A stretch of DNA of 64,000 bases from Candidatus Soleaferrea massiliensis AP7 (GCF_000820765.1 NZ_CCYH01000021.1:1-64000), one strand, 5' to 3'; shown: positions 26,503 through 35,390, numbered from the stretch's first letter. Notes: generated by a model not told the origin, from the sequence alone. A program made the numbers and translations.

Positions 26503-27738
26503 ATGGCGCAGTTTTCGGAACTGATCAAGAATTTCGACAAAATCCGCGAATATATGCGTGGATTCTATATCTATGGCTTCAAGGTGCGCGGCGATTACAC
26601 CGAAAAAAGCGCGCGTACCTATGACAATGAACGGCGGCGGGTTGCCTGCTGGATGGATGACGCGGTTCGCTGGGAGTACTCCCCGAAGGGCAAGCGGGTC
26701 TTTTTATCCTTGGACAGCTCGCAGGTTCGCCAAAATCCGCTTTATGCGGCCTGGAAATCCAAAAGCTTTACAAAGAACGATATCATGCTGCATTTCTTCC
26801 TGCTGGATCTCATGCGGGACTTAGAGCCGCATGGCGTTGACGAGCTGACCGACCTGATTGCGTCCCGATACGGTGTCCTGCTGGATACACAGGCGGTGCG
26901 CACAAAGCTTCGGGAATATGAACGGCTGGGCGTCTTTACGGTGGAAAAAACCGCGCGCGCACAGCGGTATCGGCTGAATCAGGATGACGCGCTGCGGCAT
27001 TGGAATGCGGAAGGCTTGCTGGACGCGGTGCGCTTCTTTCAGGAGGTGGCCCCGTTCGGCTTCATCGGCAGTACCATCCTGGAGCGGTTTGACGCCGAAA
27101 ACGACCTGTTTCTGTTTAAACATCACTATATGGTACATACTCTCGAAGACGGCGTGCTGTACGACATCCTGCAGGCCATTTATGAGGGGCGCATGATCCG
27201 GTTTCAGAATCTCAGCCGGCGGTCCGGCAGCGTCCATACATTTCAGGGAGTGCCGCTGAAAATCCTGACAAGCCTCAGAACCGGACGCCGCTACCTGTGC
27301 CTGTACCGTGCGGATGTGCGGCGTTTTACAAACCTGCGGCTGGACAGCATCGGCAGCGTGGAGCTTCTGGATGCCGCGGATGATCTGGATGATCTGCTCG
27401 GGAAGCTCGAACATAATCTGCCCAAATGCTGGGGCGTCTGCTTCGGCGGCAGGAAGAACCGTGAAGAACAGCTTATCGTGAAGCTGTACATCGACGAGCA
27501 AAAAGAACAGCATCTTTTAAAACGGCTGTATGAGGAGGGCCGCGGCGCACAGATCCTGCATATCGGCCGCAATCTGTATCTGTACAGCACCGTGCTGTTC
27601 GACGCCGGCGAAGCGATGCCGTGGATTAAAACATTTATCGGGCATATCGTGTCGCTGGAATGCACCAACCGGGAGGTCACCCAGCGCTTTTACAGTGACC
27701 TGTCGGCCATGAAGCAGATGTATCTGGACTGCAGGTAA
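26503..27738 (+). CDS. WYL-domain transcriptional regulator
   Basis: This 411-residue protein has an N-terminal helical part (1-80), a winged-helix DNA-binding region (about 85-165, including LTDLIASRYGVLLDTQAVRTKL in two helices) and a WYL-type domain (about 215-300: VLYDILQAIYEGRMIRFQN then LTSLRTGRRYLCLYRAD), followed by a WYL C-terminal extension. WYL proteins bind small ligands or nucleic acid and control many stress and defence genes. GGGGGCGGGAG precedes the ATG. The C-terminal 31 codons have a decayed second copy just downstream (27776-27871). A second WYL gene and an SDR follow. Confidence 0.85.
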   Translation: MAQFSELIKNFDKIREYMRGFYIYGFKVRGDYTEKSARTYDNERRRVACWMDDAVRWEYSPKGKRVFLSLDSSQVRQNPLYAAWKSKSFTKNDIMLHFFLLDLMRDLEPHGVDELTDLIASRYGVLLDTQAVRTKLREYERLGVFTVEKTARAQRYRLNQDDALRHWNAEGLLDAVRFFQEVAPFGFIGSTILERFDAENDLFLFKHHYMVHTLEDGVLYDILQAIYEGRMIRFQNLSRRSGSVHTFQGVPLKILTSLRTGRRYLCLYRADVRRFTNLRLDSIGSVELLDAADDLDDLLGKLEHNLPKCWGVCFGGRKNREEQLIVKLYIDEQKEQHLLKRLYEEGRGAQILHIGRNLYLYSTVLFDAGEAMPWIKTFIGHIVSLECTNREVTQRFYSDLSAMKQMYLDCR

Positions 27739-27775
27739 ACGGAAAAGCGCTGGGGAGAACGGATAGCGGACGCGG

Positions 27776-27871
27776 ACATTGGACATTGGACATATCGTAT
27801 TGCTGGATTGCATCGACCAGCAGGTCCATTGTTTTTTACGGGACCTGTCAGCAATGAAGCAGAGGTGTTTG
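27776..27871 (+). pseudogene. Remnant of a WYL gene 3' end
   Basis: Read from 27776, this stretch encodes GHIVLLDC then RDLSAMKQ, which lines up with GHIVSLEC and SDLSAMKQ at the end of the WYL gene just upstream. The match runs for about 30 codons with one codon missing. It has no start, no upstream domain and no SD, so it is the tail of a lost tandem paralogue. The rest of the 300-base gap holds nothing I recognise. Confidence 0.65.
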
Positions 27872-28036
27872 GGCAGCGATTCATCAGGAAAGCTGTGAGG
27901 GCGACCGTTAAGAGGATTTCAGATACGCGCAGACAAAAGAAAAAACACCTGCGATGGAAAAAACGCGGTTCTGCGCCTGAATATTTATAGGCCCTGCGGA
28001 ATAATAAATATCATATAGAGATGGAAGTGAACGCAG

Positions 28037-29044
28037 ATGGAGTTGTTTTCGGAAGTATACAGCGCCTACTACCGTGCGGTGGAACATCTGCTGGCAGCGG
28101 CGTGTGAAAGGCCGCTGACCGCGGCGGAGATGGAGCGGATGATCGGTCAATACGCCTTTTCGGAAAGCGCAATGTTTATCCTGCCGAAGATACAGAGCGG
28201 AGAGTGGGCGCTGTTTGAACCTCAGGGAGCGGGATGGAGGTCCAAGACCGGAATTCCGCCGCAGATGCCCCTGACGAATCTGCAGCGCGCCTGGCTGAAA
28301 GCGATGCTTCAGAATCCGAGAATCCGGCTGTTTCTGGATGATGATGAGATACAGAGCCTTTCCGGGAGTTTCGGCGGGATGGAACCCATGTATGGACAGT
28401 CGGATTTCTGCAGCTTCGACCGCGGGCTGGACCCGGACGACTTCGATGCTCCGTCCTATATAGCGAATTTCCGTACGCTGCTTCATGCGGTGCGCACTAG
28501 GAAAATGCTGGAGCTTTGCCATGGGGAGAAACATTATCCGTCCTGCTGTGCGCTGCGGCTGCAGTATGCACCCAAGGAAGACCGGTTCTATGCCTATCTG
28601 GCCGTGATGGGGGAGGATGAACCAACCCGGATTCATCGATGTGCCCTGCTGGAAATTACCAAACTCGAATGGACAGGCCGGACCGCACAGGAACCGGTTG
28701 ACCTGGAAGCGCATCTGCTCGCGGGGAGGGCCGAAGATCCGGCCCTTTTAAGAATTTCCGAGGAGCGGGGCGGCCTGGAACGCTGTATGATGCAGTTTGC
28801 AAGCTATGAAAAGCAGACCGAATTCGACGAGGAATCCGGCCGTTACCTCTGCAGGATCTTTTATGACCGGACAGAGGAGGACCAGCTGCTGGACGAAATT
28901 TGTTCGTTTGGAAGGGTGGTGCGGCTGCTTGGCCCCCCGATGCTGCTGGAGCGGCTGCGGGAACGCCTGCGCAGGCAGTGCGGGCTGATGGAACGCGCAG
29001 AAACCTTTTTACCATACACCGAAGAGGAGGCGGAAATATGTTAG
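28037..29044 (+). CDS. Second WYL-domain protein
   Basis: This 335-residue protein is distantly like its neighbour. It has an N-terminal helical part, a conserved DDDEIQSLS linker and a WYL-like core (about 150-215: FRTLLHAVRTRKMLELCHGEK, then LRLQYAPKEDRFYAYLAV), with a C-terminal extension to the end. An N-terminal winged helix is not obvious, so it may act as a partner of the first WYL protein rather than bind DNA alone. GGAAG precedes the ATG. Its stop overlaps the SDR start by seven bases (ATGTTAG), so it is coupled to the SDR. Confidence 0.78.
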   Translation: MELFSEVYSAYYRAVEHLLAAACERPLTAAEMERMIGQYAFSESAMFILPKIQSGEWALFEPQGAGWRSKTGIPPQMPLTNLQRAWLKAMLQNPRIRLFLDDDEIQSLSGSFGGMEPMYGQSDFCSFDRGLDPDDFDAPSYIANFRTLLHAVRTRKMLELCHGEKHYPSCCALRLQYAPKEDRFYAYLAVMGEDEPTRIHRCALLEITKLEWTGRTAQEPVDLEAHLLAGRAEDPALLRISEERGGLERCMMQFASYEKQTEFDEESGRYLCRIFYDRTEEDQLLDEICSFGRVVRLLGPPMLLERLRERLRRQCGLMERAETFLPYTEEEAEIC

Positions 29045-29790
29045 CGATGATTACCGGAGCGAGCTCCGGCATTGGCCGGGATATGGCGCGGGAGCTTTCG
29101 CGCCGCGGATACGACCTGATTCTGGTGGCGCGCCGCCGGGACCGTTTGGAGATCCTGCAAAAGGAGCTGAAAACAAAGGTACAGATCATACCGTGCGATG
29201 TGTCAAAGAAGGAATCCTGTTTTTCGCTCTACCATCAGGTGGAGGATCAGGATATCGATGTTTTTATCAACAATGCGGGGTTCGGGCTGTTCGGTGCGTT
29301 TGAAGAAACCGATCTGGAACGCGAGCTGGAGCTGATCAATACGAACATCCGGGCCGTACACATCCTGACCAAGCTGTTTTTGAGAAAATTCATCAGGCGG
29401 GACAAAGGGCATATCCTGAATGTCGCGTCGTCCGCGGCGTTCCTGCCCGGTCCGCTGCTGAGCAGCTACTACGCCTCCAAGTCCTATGTGCTGCGCTTGA
29501 GTGAGGCAGTCTATGAAGAACTGCGCCGGCGCGGCAGCCATGTCAGGATCAGCGTGCTGTGTCCCGGCCCTGTGCGCACCGAGTTTGACCGCGTGGCAGA
29601 TGTGCGCTTCAGCGTAAAGGGGCTTTCCAGTGAAGCGGTGGCGCGCTATGCGATTGAAAAGATGCTGCGCGGAAAACTCATCATCACGCCGGGCGCCATG
29701 ATGAAGGCCACGCGGTTTGTGGAACGCTTTGCATCCGAGAAGCTCCTACTGCGCTGCTGCTACCATATGCAGAAGCGCAAACAGAGCTGA
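29038..29790 (+). CDS. Short-chain dehydrogenase/reductase (SDR)
   Basis: This 250-residue classical SDR has the NAD(P)-binding TGASSGIG at residues 6-13, the NNAG structural motif in VFINNAGFG, the catalytic serine in NVASSAAFLPG and the YASKS tyrosine-lysine pair. The arginine-rich VARRRDRL after the second strand favours NADPH. The C-terminal tail is basic. The substrate is not predictable. It is coupled by a seven-base overlap to the upstream WYL gene, so its expression follows the regulator cluster. A strong terminator follows. Confidence 0.92.
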   Translation: MLAMITGASSGIGRDMARELSRRGYDLILVARRRDRLEILQKELKTKVQIIPCDVSKKESCFSLYHQVEDQDIDVFINNAGFGLFGAFEETDLERELELINTNIRAVHILTKLFLRKFIRRDKGHILNVASSAAFLPGPLLSSYYASKSYVLRLSEAVYEELRRRGSHVRISVLCPGPVRTEFDRVADVRFSVKGLSSEAVARYAIEKMLRGKLIITPGAMMKATRFVERFASEKLLLRCCYHMQKRKQS

Positions 29791-29817
29791 TTCGATGAAA
29801 CGCAGATGACATGGATG

Positions 29818-29852
29818 GGAACAGAGGGTTTCGAATCTCTGTTCCTTTTTTT
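29818..29852 (+). terminator. Terminator of the WYL-SDR cluster
   Basis: Arms GGAACAGAG and CTCTGTTCC are followed by seven T residues. Confidence 0.9.
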
Positions 29853-30029
29853 GTTCAGCCTCCTTGAAAAGCAAGGATCATCTATGGTAAAACTGCCGGC
29901 GGGAGATTGCCTTGCCGGTCCGCGATAAACTGAATTTAGACGACCGGGCTTGCGGGGAGTTATGCAGACGGTTAAAAAACGGCGCGCACATATTTTGTCG
30001 AATGACAACAGGACATTCATGAAATCCTG

Positions 30030-30058
30030 TTTACTTTTCGCAGCCGGTGTATTATAAT
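30030..30058 (+). promoter_or_regulatory. Promoter of the first DUF4352-like lipoprotein
   Basis: TTTACT and TATAAT are 17 bases apart, 36 bases before the start codon. The second lipoprotein gene has the same pair. Confidence 0.75.
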
Positions 30059-30094
30059 AAAAGCAAGAATTTTACAGATGACCTGGAGGCAATC

Positions 30095-30769
30095 ATGAAA
30101 AGAATGTTGTTATTGCTGCTGAGCGTATCCATGACGTTGGTCTTTTCGGCGTGCGCATCGAGCGGCAGGTCCGGCCAGGATCAGGATCTGTCCGATTCAG
30201 ATATTTCGATGAGCGGGGACGTGTCCGCGTCTTCCGGTTCATCTGAAGCCGATGAAAGCATAAGCGGCACGCAGAGCGCCGAATCCGGCTCGACCGGCGG
30301 CACAGCGAGCGGTAAAACACCGTCGGATAACTCTGCCGGCACCGCATCCGAGAAAAAACAGAATGATTTTGACAAAACGTTTACCTTTGACAACATCGAG
30401 ATAACCTTAAGCTCCGCCTTACAGTGGAGCAAGATTGACAACAAGTTCGCGGAGGAAAACGGCGCGGAGGTTGTGAAGATACCGGCAACCATCCGCAACA
30501 AGAGCGACAAGCCGCACAGCTTCAACATGTTCAACTACACGGCCTACGGGTCGAAGGGGACAATCCTCAATATCATCAGCGGATATTTTGACGACGACAT
30601 CGGCGAGCTCGGCGAAATGGCCGCCGACGCCGAGCAGCATGGATATCTGTATCTGCTTTACGATGGGGACGGCGACTATACTCTGGTTTTTGACGACCAG
30701 AAAAACCGTATGGAGATTGTTCTGCCTATTAAAAGGGATCAAAAAACAGGATCAGTCCCAACGGACTGA
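30095..30769 (+). CDS. Lipoprotein with DUF4352-like beta domain, paralogue 1
   Basis: This 224-residue protein has a lipoprotein signal peptide ending in the lipobox VFSAC, with the lipid-bearing cysteine near residue 20. A Ser/Gly/Glu-rich linker (about 25-88) spans the wall, and a beta-sandwich domain (about 95-215, FTFDNIEITLSSALQWSKID) follows, with YDGDGDY near its end. The fold resembles DUF4352/DUF5067 domains of Gram-positive lipoproteins, whose role is unknown. GGAGG lies before the ATG at 30095; longer in-frame starts lack support. A paralogue lies just downstream behind its own promoter. Confidence 0.85.
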   Translation: MKRMLLLLLSVSMTLVFSACASSGRSGQDQDLSDSDISMSGDVSASSGSSEADESISGTQSAESGSTGGTASGKTPSDNSAGTASEKKQNDFDKTFTFDNIEITLSSALQWSKIDNKFAEENGAEVVKIPATIRNKSDKPHSFNMFNYTAYGSKGTILNIISGYFDDDIGELGEMAADAEQHGYLYLLYDGDGDYTLVFDDQKNRMEIVLPIKRDQKTGSVPTD

Positions 30770-30778
30770 AGAATGGTA

Positions 30779-30813
30779 AAAAAGGCGGCATGTATGGCAC
30801 ATGCCGCCTTTTT
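30779..30813 (+). terminator. Terminator between the two lipoprotein genes
   Basis: Arms AAAGGCGGCATG and CATGCCGCCTTT, short loop, seven T residues. Confidence 0.9.
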
Positions 30814-30910
30814 TCTGCATATACATGGAAAGAGATCAAGCAAACAGGCTATTTTTCAGCATGAGAAGCAGGATGCGTTTATCTAATTCATAGAAAAAAT
30901 AGAAAATACA

Positions 30911-30939
30911 TTTACTTATAGATGTTTTTGTCATATAAT
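30911..30939 (+). promoter_or_regulatory. Promoter of the second DUF4352-like lipoprotein
   Basis: TTTACT and TATAAT are 17 bases apart, 47 bases before the start codon. Confidence 0.78.
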
Positions 30940-30985
30940 GTCGAAAGTGTTGCACATCAACGAAACATTTTTCTGGAGGAAAAAG

Positions 30986-31543
30986 ATGAAAAAAATTTTA
31001 GCAGTTATTGTGGCGGCTATGATGGCCGTTTCCCTTTCAGCCTGTGCGGCGAAGCAGAATCTCGACGATGCGGGGGCATCGGCAGAAAGCCAGACGTCGT
31101 CTGCGGCTCCGGGCGGGGACTCCGGCGAGGGAACCAGCGAAGAGCCGTCCAAACCGGCCGAGCTGACCTATGACACGCCGTTCGCATTCGACGGCTTTGA
31201 AATTACCTTTGGTTCCGGTGTGGAATGGACGAAGCTCGACAATCAGTTTTCAGATCTGGACGGCGCCGATGTTGTGAAGATCCCCATGAAGATCACCAAT
31301 AAAAGCGGCGAAACCAAGGCGCTGAATCTGTTCTATTATTCCATTTACGGTTCTAAAGGAACCAAACAGGATTCGATCAGTGTGTACTTTGATGACGACA
31401 TCGGCCTGGCCAGCGATATGCGGGACGGCGCGTCGCAGGATTCCTACATGCATATCCTCTATGACGGGGACGGGGACTACTTTGTTGAATTTAACAACTT
31501 CACAGAGAAGCTGGAAGTAAAGCTGCCGATTCAAAAACAATAA
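30986..31543 (+). CDS. Lipoprotein with DUF4352-like beta domain, paralogue 2
   Basis: This 185-residue paralogue of the preceding gene has signal peptide MKKILAVIVAAMMAVSLSAC with the lipid cysteine at residue 20, a shorter acidic linker (25-65) and the same beta domain (FAFDGFEITFGSGVEWTKLD, then YGSKGTK, YFDDDIG, YDGDGDY in the same order). Conservation is limited to the domain, so the linkers evolve fast. GGAGG lies before the ATG. It has its own promoter and terminator, so the two copies can be expressed separately. The function is unknown. Confidence 0.85.
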   Translation: MKKILAVIVAAMMAVSLSACAAKQNLDDAGASAESQTSSAAPGGDSGEGTSEEPSKPAELTYDTPFAFDGFEITFGSGVEWTKLDNQFSDLDGADVVKIPMKITNKSGETKALNLFYYSIYGSKGTKQDSISVYFDDDIGLASDMRDGASQDSYMHILYDGDGDYFVEFNNFTEKLEVKLPIQKQ

Positions 31544-31559
31544 GATATGTCCATGGAAA

Positions 31560-31596
31560 AGAAAAGCTCCGGACGCGGCTGCGTCCGGAGCTTTTT
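31560..31596 (+). terminator. Terminator of lipoprotein paralogue 2
   Basis: Arms GAAAAGCTCCGGACG and CGTCCGGAGCTTTTT around a six-base loop. It also ends the convergent membrane protein gene region. Confidence 0.9.
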
Positions 31597-31632
31597 GTAT
31601 GCAGGTGATTGTTGCGGATATGCGTAACCGCG

Positions 31633-33324
31633 TTATTCGGAAGCGGATGGCGTTTCCTGCGGTGTGCCGGTATCCTGCTTCTGGTCAAACATCCGGTTGT
31701 CAAAGGCGGTAGCCTGCTGGATGCCGGAAGCGGAATCCGCATATTCGATCTCGACCGTGTCGCCCGGCTGGGTCAGGGCAAGCTCCTGGCTCAGGTCGGA
31801 CGGTACGACAAAGAGGCTTTGCGGATGCTCTTTCAGGATAATCTTGTAGCTGAGCAGCTCGCCGTCAAATTCCTGCCCGATGCGTTCCACCGTGCCGGTG
31901 ACGTTTTTGTTTTCCCCGTCGGCAGGCAGGTCATTGGTGATGCCCGCGCCGCGCAGGGTCTGTTCATAGTTTTTGGCCGCGGCAGCCTGCGTTTCCCCGA
32001 CGCCGACGATCGAGTAATCGGTGACCGAGACAAAGGCGTACTGCTTGATGAGTCCCGCGTTGTCCTTCAGCGGCATGAAGTAGGTCGGTTTTCCATCCAT
32101 GTTCAGGATGATCGGGAAGGAGGCCTGGTAGTTCAGGTGCTGCACCTTGCCTTCGGCCGACCGCATGGCGGATTCCTCAGTCGCACCCGGCAGGGCGTAT
32201 TTATGCACCTCTTTGGTCACCATGTCCACCATCATGAAGCCGATCGAGCTTTCATCCGAACCGACGCTGGTCAGCCCGGTGAACAGATAGCAGCGGTCGT
32301 CGTTGTAGATGATGATATGTCCGTCTGAGGAGGTGAATTTGTCCTTGTTGGCAAAGTTGAAGATGCCGTGGACATATTCGCCCTGGTTGTCTATCTGGTT
32401 GATGATGAAATCTTCGGGCTGTACGCGGTCGACCCATTCCGGGATTTCATCAATGGCATACTGTTTGGCTTCGCCGGTCGTCGCGTTGACCAGGATGATG
32501 CCGGTTGCCTCCGGCAGGTTAAAGCCCCAGGTGTTGTGATAGGTTGTCATGACCCAATACGGGTTGCCGTCGTCGTCGATTTCAAATGAATAATCGGTGA
32601 TGCCGCTCAGCGGCGCATTGGTAAAGCGCACATGCCGCAGCAGGTCGTCGAAGAAGTAGCTGTCAGGCTGATATTTGATGTAGTGCTCGTCCACATACTG
32701 CACATCGTTGACATTGGTCGCCGAAACGACGATGTAGCCCGGCGTACCGCCCATGTTGGTCAGCCATTTGAAGAAGCCGGAGTGGTGCAGCGGCACAGCC
32801 CAGACGAGCTTGCCGTTTACCTTTTGAATGGTCGGCTCGCCCAGCACCGCCTGGCTGCCGAGTGACGGGCGTTCCCCAAGCTTCTTGTCGGCCAGCTTGG
32901 ATGCCAGGTCCTTGTCCACAATCGGAAGCTGGCTGACATCGACCGGCTGGACGTCATCGGAGAATTCCATGACCTTCGGCTCCCCGAGCTGGTCCCGGTA
33001 GGCGCCGGAATTGAAGATGACGCTCGAGCCGATCATGACCAGAAAGTATACGATCCATGGAATGGCCACGATCAGCAGCATCTTTTTCGGAAATTTGCCG
33101 CCGTTCGGCACATAGTTGAATGCGGCGCCGCTTTCGGCCTTCTTCCCAAAGGTCAGCGTACCGAAATGGAAGATCAGCCAGAGAGCGAAATAAACCGAGA
33201 TGACAACGCAGTAGAAGAAAGCGCTGTCAGGATATAACGGATTGAAATTGACCGAAGTCGTAAAGGCATACAGGATAACCAGAATGGTTGCAATGCCGAA
33301 GGTAATCCATTTTGTCTTTTTCAA
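31633..33324 (-). CDS. Membrane protein with large extracytoplasmic domain, unknown family
   Basis: This 563-residue protein has three N-terminal membrane helices (around ITFGIATILVILYAF, FFYCVVISVYFALWLIF and LLIVAIPWIVYFLVMIG), then about 440 residues without a helix. The large part looks like repeated beta structure; motifs include YIVVSATNVNDVQYV, HVRFTNAPLSGITDYSFEIDD in two halves, and a C-terminal OB-like segment (NVTGTVERIGQEFDGELLSYKI). I recognise no catalytic motif. The TTG at 33324 is chosen because GAAAGAGGTG lies eight bases before it; two upstream in-frame ATG codons lack support. Confidence 0.75.
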   Translation of the reverse strand: MKKTKWITFGIATILVILYAFTTSVNFNPLYPDSAFFYCVVISVYFALWLIFHFGTLTFGKKAESGAAFNYVPNGGKFPKKMLLIVAIPWIVYFLVMIGSSVIFNSGAYRDQLGEPKVMEFSDDVQPVDVSQLPIVDKDLASKLADKKLGERPSLGSQAVLGEPTIQKVNGKLVWAVPLHHSGFFKWLTNMGGTPGYIVVSATNVNDVQYVDEHYIKYQPDSYFFDDLLRHVRFTNAPLSGITDYSFEIDDDGNPYWVMTTYHNTWGFNLPEATGIILVNATTGEAKQYAIDEIPEWVDRVQPEDFIINQIDNQGEYVHGIFNFANKDKFTSSDGHIIIYNDDRCYLFTGLTSVGSDESSIGFMMVDMVTKEVHKYALPGATEESAMRSAEGKVQHLNYQASFPIILNMDGKPTYFMPLKDNAGLIKQYAFVSVTDYSIVGVGETQAAAAKNYEQTLRGAGITNDLPADGENKNVTGTVERIGQEFDGELLSYKIILKEHPQSLFVVPSDLSQELALTQPGDTVEIEYADSASGIQQATAFDNRMFDQKQDTGTPQETPSASE

Positions 33325-33373
33325 GTAGTTCACCTCTTTCGTGTTGGCGCATGACATAACTGCGCCTTCGTGC

Positions 33374-33402
33374 ATTATAGCATATTGTCAGGCGCAATTC
33401 AA
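33374..33402 (-). promoter_or_regulatory. Sigma-A promoter of the unknown membrane protein gene
   Basis: Read on the minus strand, TTGAAT and TATAAT are 17 bases apart, 50 bases before the chosen TTG start. Confidence 0.8.
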
Positions 33403-33784
33403 TGTTTCGCCTGTAACATGCCGGCGAAATATTGTCAGCGAATCCTGCGGCCGGAAACCATGGGACGGGAATGCAGGGGAATGCAAAGGGTGCCTACAGC
33501 AGATCTTCCATTTATACAGTAAAGAAGTCCTGTTATATCTGCAAGGTTTTGCACTGCAGGGAATAAAGCCGCACAATCCCCTATGCAGGAGTGCCCCAAA
33601 ATGCTCATGACCCGGATGACGGAACCGCTATAAACAAGTATCTGCTTGCATACCAATACAAGATGGGGCATCGTTAGATTATCGAAAGAAATGAGAATGA
33701 TCGAATCAATGACGATGGAATAGATGCACTGTCTAAATAATGGAAAAAAGCGGACAATCCCATGAATTTTGGGTTTCTCAGGGT

Positions 33785-33813
33785 TTCCATCAGCCGAAAT
33801 TTATGGTATAATA
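33785..33813 (+). promoter_or_regulatory. Extended -10 promoter of the GHL10 lipoprotein leader
   Basis: TTTCCA, 17 bases, then TGG-TATAAT (an extended -10). It lies 270 bases before the coding start, implying a long leader. Confidence 0.7.
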
Positions 33814-33815
33814 TC

Positions 33816-34060
33816 CGCATAACAAACGCCTTCGGCGTTTGCGGACCGGCGGGGTATACCATAGCAGCAGTCCCTTATGGGCGTACACGCTGCGGTGTGC
33901 CGTAATAAACGGTTTCGCAGGTTTTAACCGTGGTACAGCATGCATACCACCGGCGTTTTATGTCGGCCTGTCACAGGCTTATTGGGTAGAATCCCCATAC
34001 GGATGCAAAACGGCTGCGTCATATTTTTGTTCCTCCATTCATAGGCTCTAGTATGGAATC
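33816..34060 (+). ncRNA. Possible structured 5' leader or small RNA
   Basis: About 245 bases between the promoter and the GHL10 lipoprotein gene. Hairpins seen by eye: CCGC...GCGG around AACGCC-TTC-GGCGTT (33816-33844), ACGGTT...AACCGT, GCCTG-TCA-CAGGC and TGGG...CCCA. Its only long frame has no ribosome binding site. It matches no riboswitch consensus I know (I considered c-di-GMP, c-di-AMP, T-box, SAM and cobalamin). It may be a leader, a small RNA, or decayed sequence. Confidence 0.4.
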
Positions 34061-34082
34061 TTCGAAAATGAGGTATCTGCCT

Positions 34083-35390
34083 ATGAAAAGGATTGTGACG
34101 GCATTTCTGCTGATCGGTATATTACTGTGTGGTACAGGCTGTAACATGGATGAGCTCTTTCAGGAGGAAACGGGCAGCGGCCCCGGCATTACAGAGCAGG
34201 ACTACTCCTTTTCCCCGGAAAAGCCCAGTCCGGACTTTGACCTTGAGACGGAAAAGGACCGAGAAGCTTCGCCGGATTCGGATGAAGTGCGGGCGCTCTG
34301 GCTCTCTTACCTCGACTTGACGCCGATACTGAAAAATAAATCCGAAGCGGATTTTACAGCCGCAGTAGCCGGATACTTCGAGAACGCCGTACAATATGGC
34401 TTTAACGATATCATTGTACAGGTGCGCCCGTTCGGCGACGCGATTTATCCTTCAAAGTATTTCCCATTCTCGCATATTCTAACCGGGACGCAGGGGAAGG
34501 ATCCGGGATATGATCCGCTTGCCATCATGGTAAAGCTGGCGCACGAGAAGCATCTGCGGATTGAAGCCTGGCTGAACCCATACCGTGTGCAGACCTCGTC
34601 GGCCGACGCTTCAAAGCTGTGCGATGCCAATCAGGCAAAGACGTGGTATGAGCAGAAAAACGGCTGCGTTGTTCAGTCCGGAGACGGGCTTTTCTACAAT
34701 CCGGCCCAAAAGGAAGTCCGGGAACTGATCATCAACGGCGTGCGGGAGATCGTGCAGAACTATCAGGTGGACGGCATCCATTTCGACGACTATTTTTATC
34801 CGACCACCGACACGGCATTCGATCAGGCGCAGTACAAGGCGTACAGGGACGGCGGCGGAAAGCTGGAGCTGGCCGACTGGCGCAGGAGCAATGTCGATGA
34901 GCTGGTCAGCGGCGTGTATCAGGCTGTCAAAGATGTCCGCGCGGATGTGGTTTTCGGCATCAGCCCGCAGGGAAATCTGGGCAACAACTACAACACCCAG
35001 TATATCGATGTCGAAAAATGGGTCACAACGCCTGGTTACATCGACTACATCTGTCCGCAGGTGTACTATGGGTTTGAAAATGGCACCTCTCCGTATATCG
35101 ACACGGTGAAGAAGTGGAACGATATGATCACACTGGACAGCGTCAAGCTCTATGTGGGACTCAGCGCATACAAGCTTGGCCGCGAGGACACCTTTGCCGG
35201 GGACGGCAAGGAAGAATGGATCACCTGTACCGATATGCTGAAGCGCCAGGTGGAAGAGGCGAGAAAAAATGGAACCTACGGCGGTTTTGCCATCTTCCGG
35301 TACGATTCGTTTTTTACCATTTCACAGGCTGAAAATAAGGAACAGATCCAAAAGGAGATGGATAATCTGAAAGGCCTGCTGGAACCCTAG
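34083..35390 (+). CDS. GHL10 family (DUF187) glycosyl-hydrolase-like lipoprotein
   Basis: This 435-residue lipoprotein has a signal peptide with the lipobox LLCGTGC, a short acidic linker and a GHL10 (DUF187) TIM-barrel (about 55-430). Landmarks are EVRALWLSYLDL at the start, IIVQVRPFGDAIYPSKYFP, IEAWLNPYRVQ, DGIHFDDYFYPT with the conserved acidic pair, GISPQGN and YICPQVYYGFEN. The family is thought to act on polysaccharide or peptidoglycan-linked glycan, but its substrate is not settled. GAGG lies nine bases before the ATG at 34083. The domain is closely matched by the next gene, so the two arose by duplication. Confidence 0.9.
   Translation: MKRIVTAFLLIGILLCGTGCNMDELFQEETGSGPGITEQDYSFSPEKPSPDFDLETEKDREASPDSDEVRALWLSYLDLTPILKNKSEADFTAAVAGYFENAVQYGFNDIIVQVRPFGDAIYPSKYFPFSHILTGTQGKDPGYDPLAIMVKLAHEKHLRIEAWLNPYRVQTSSADASKLCDANQAKTWYEQKNGCVVQSGDGLFYNPAQKEVRELIINGVREIVQNYQVDGIHFDDYFYPTTDTAFDQAQYKAYRDGGGKLELADWRRSNVDELVSGVYQAVKDVRADVVFGISPQGNLGNNYNTQYIDVEKWVTTPGYIDYICPQVYYGFENGTSPYIDTVKKWNDMITLDSVKLYVGLSAYKLGREDTFAGDGKEEWITCTDMLKRQVEEARKNGTYGGFAIFRYDSFFTISQAENKEQIQKEMDNLKGLLEP

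Noticed and set aside
33816..34060. A T-box, c-di-GMP, c-di-AMP, SAM or cobalamin riboswitch
   Set aside because: None of the conserved core motifs that I know for these classes is present, so I report only a possible structured leader.
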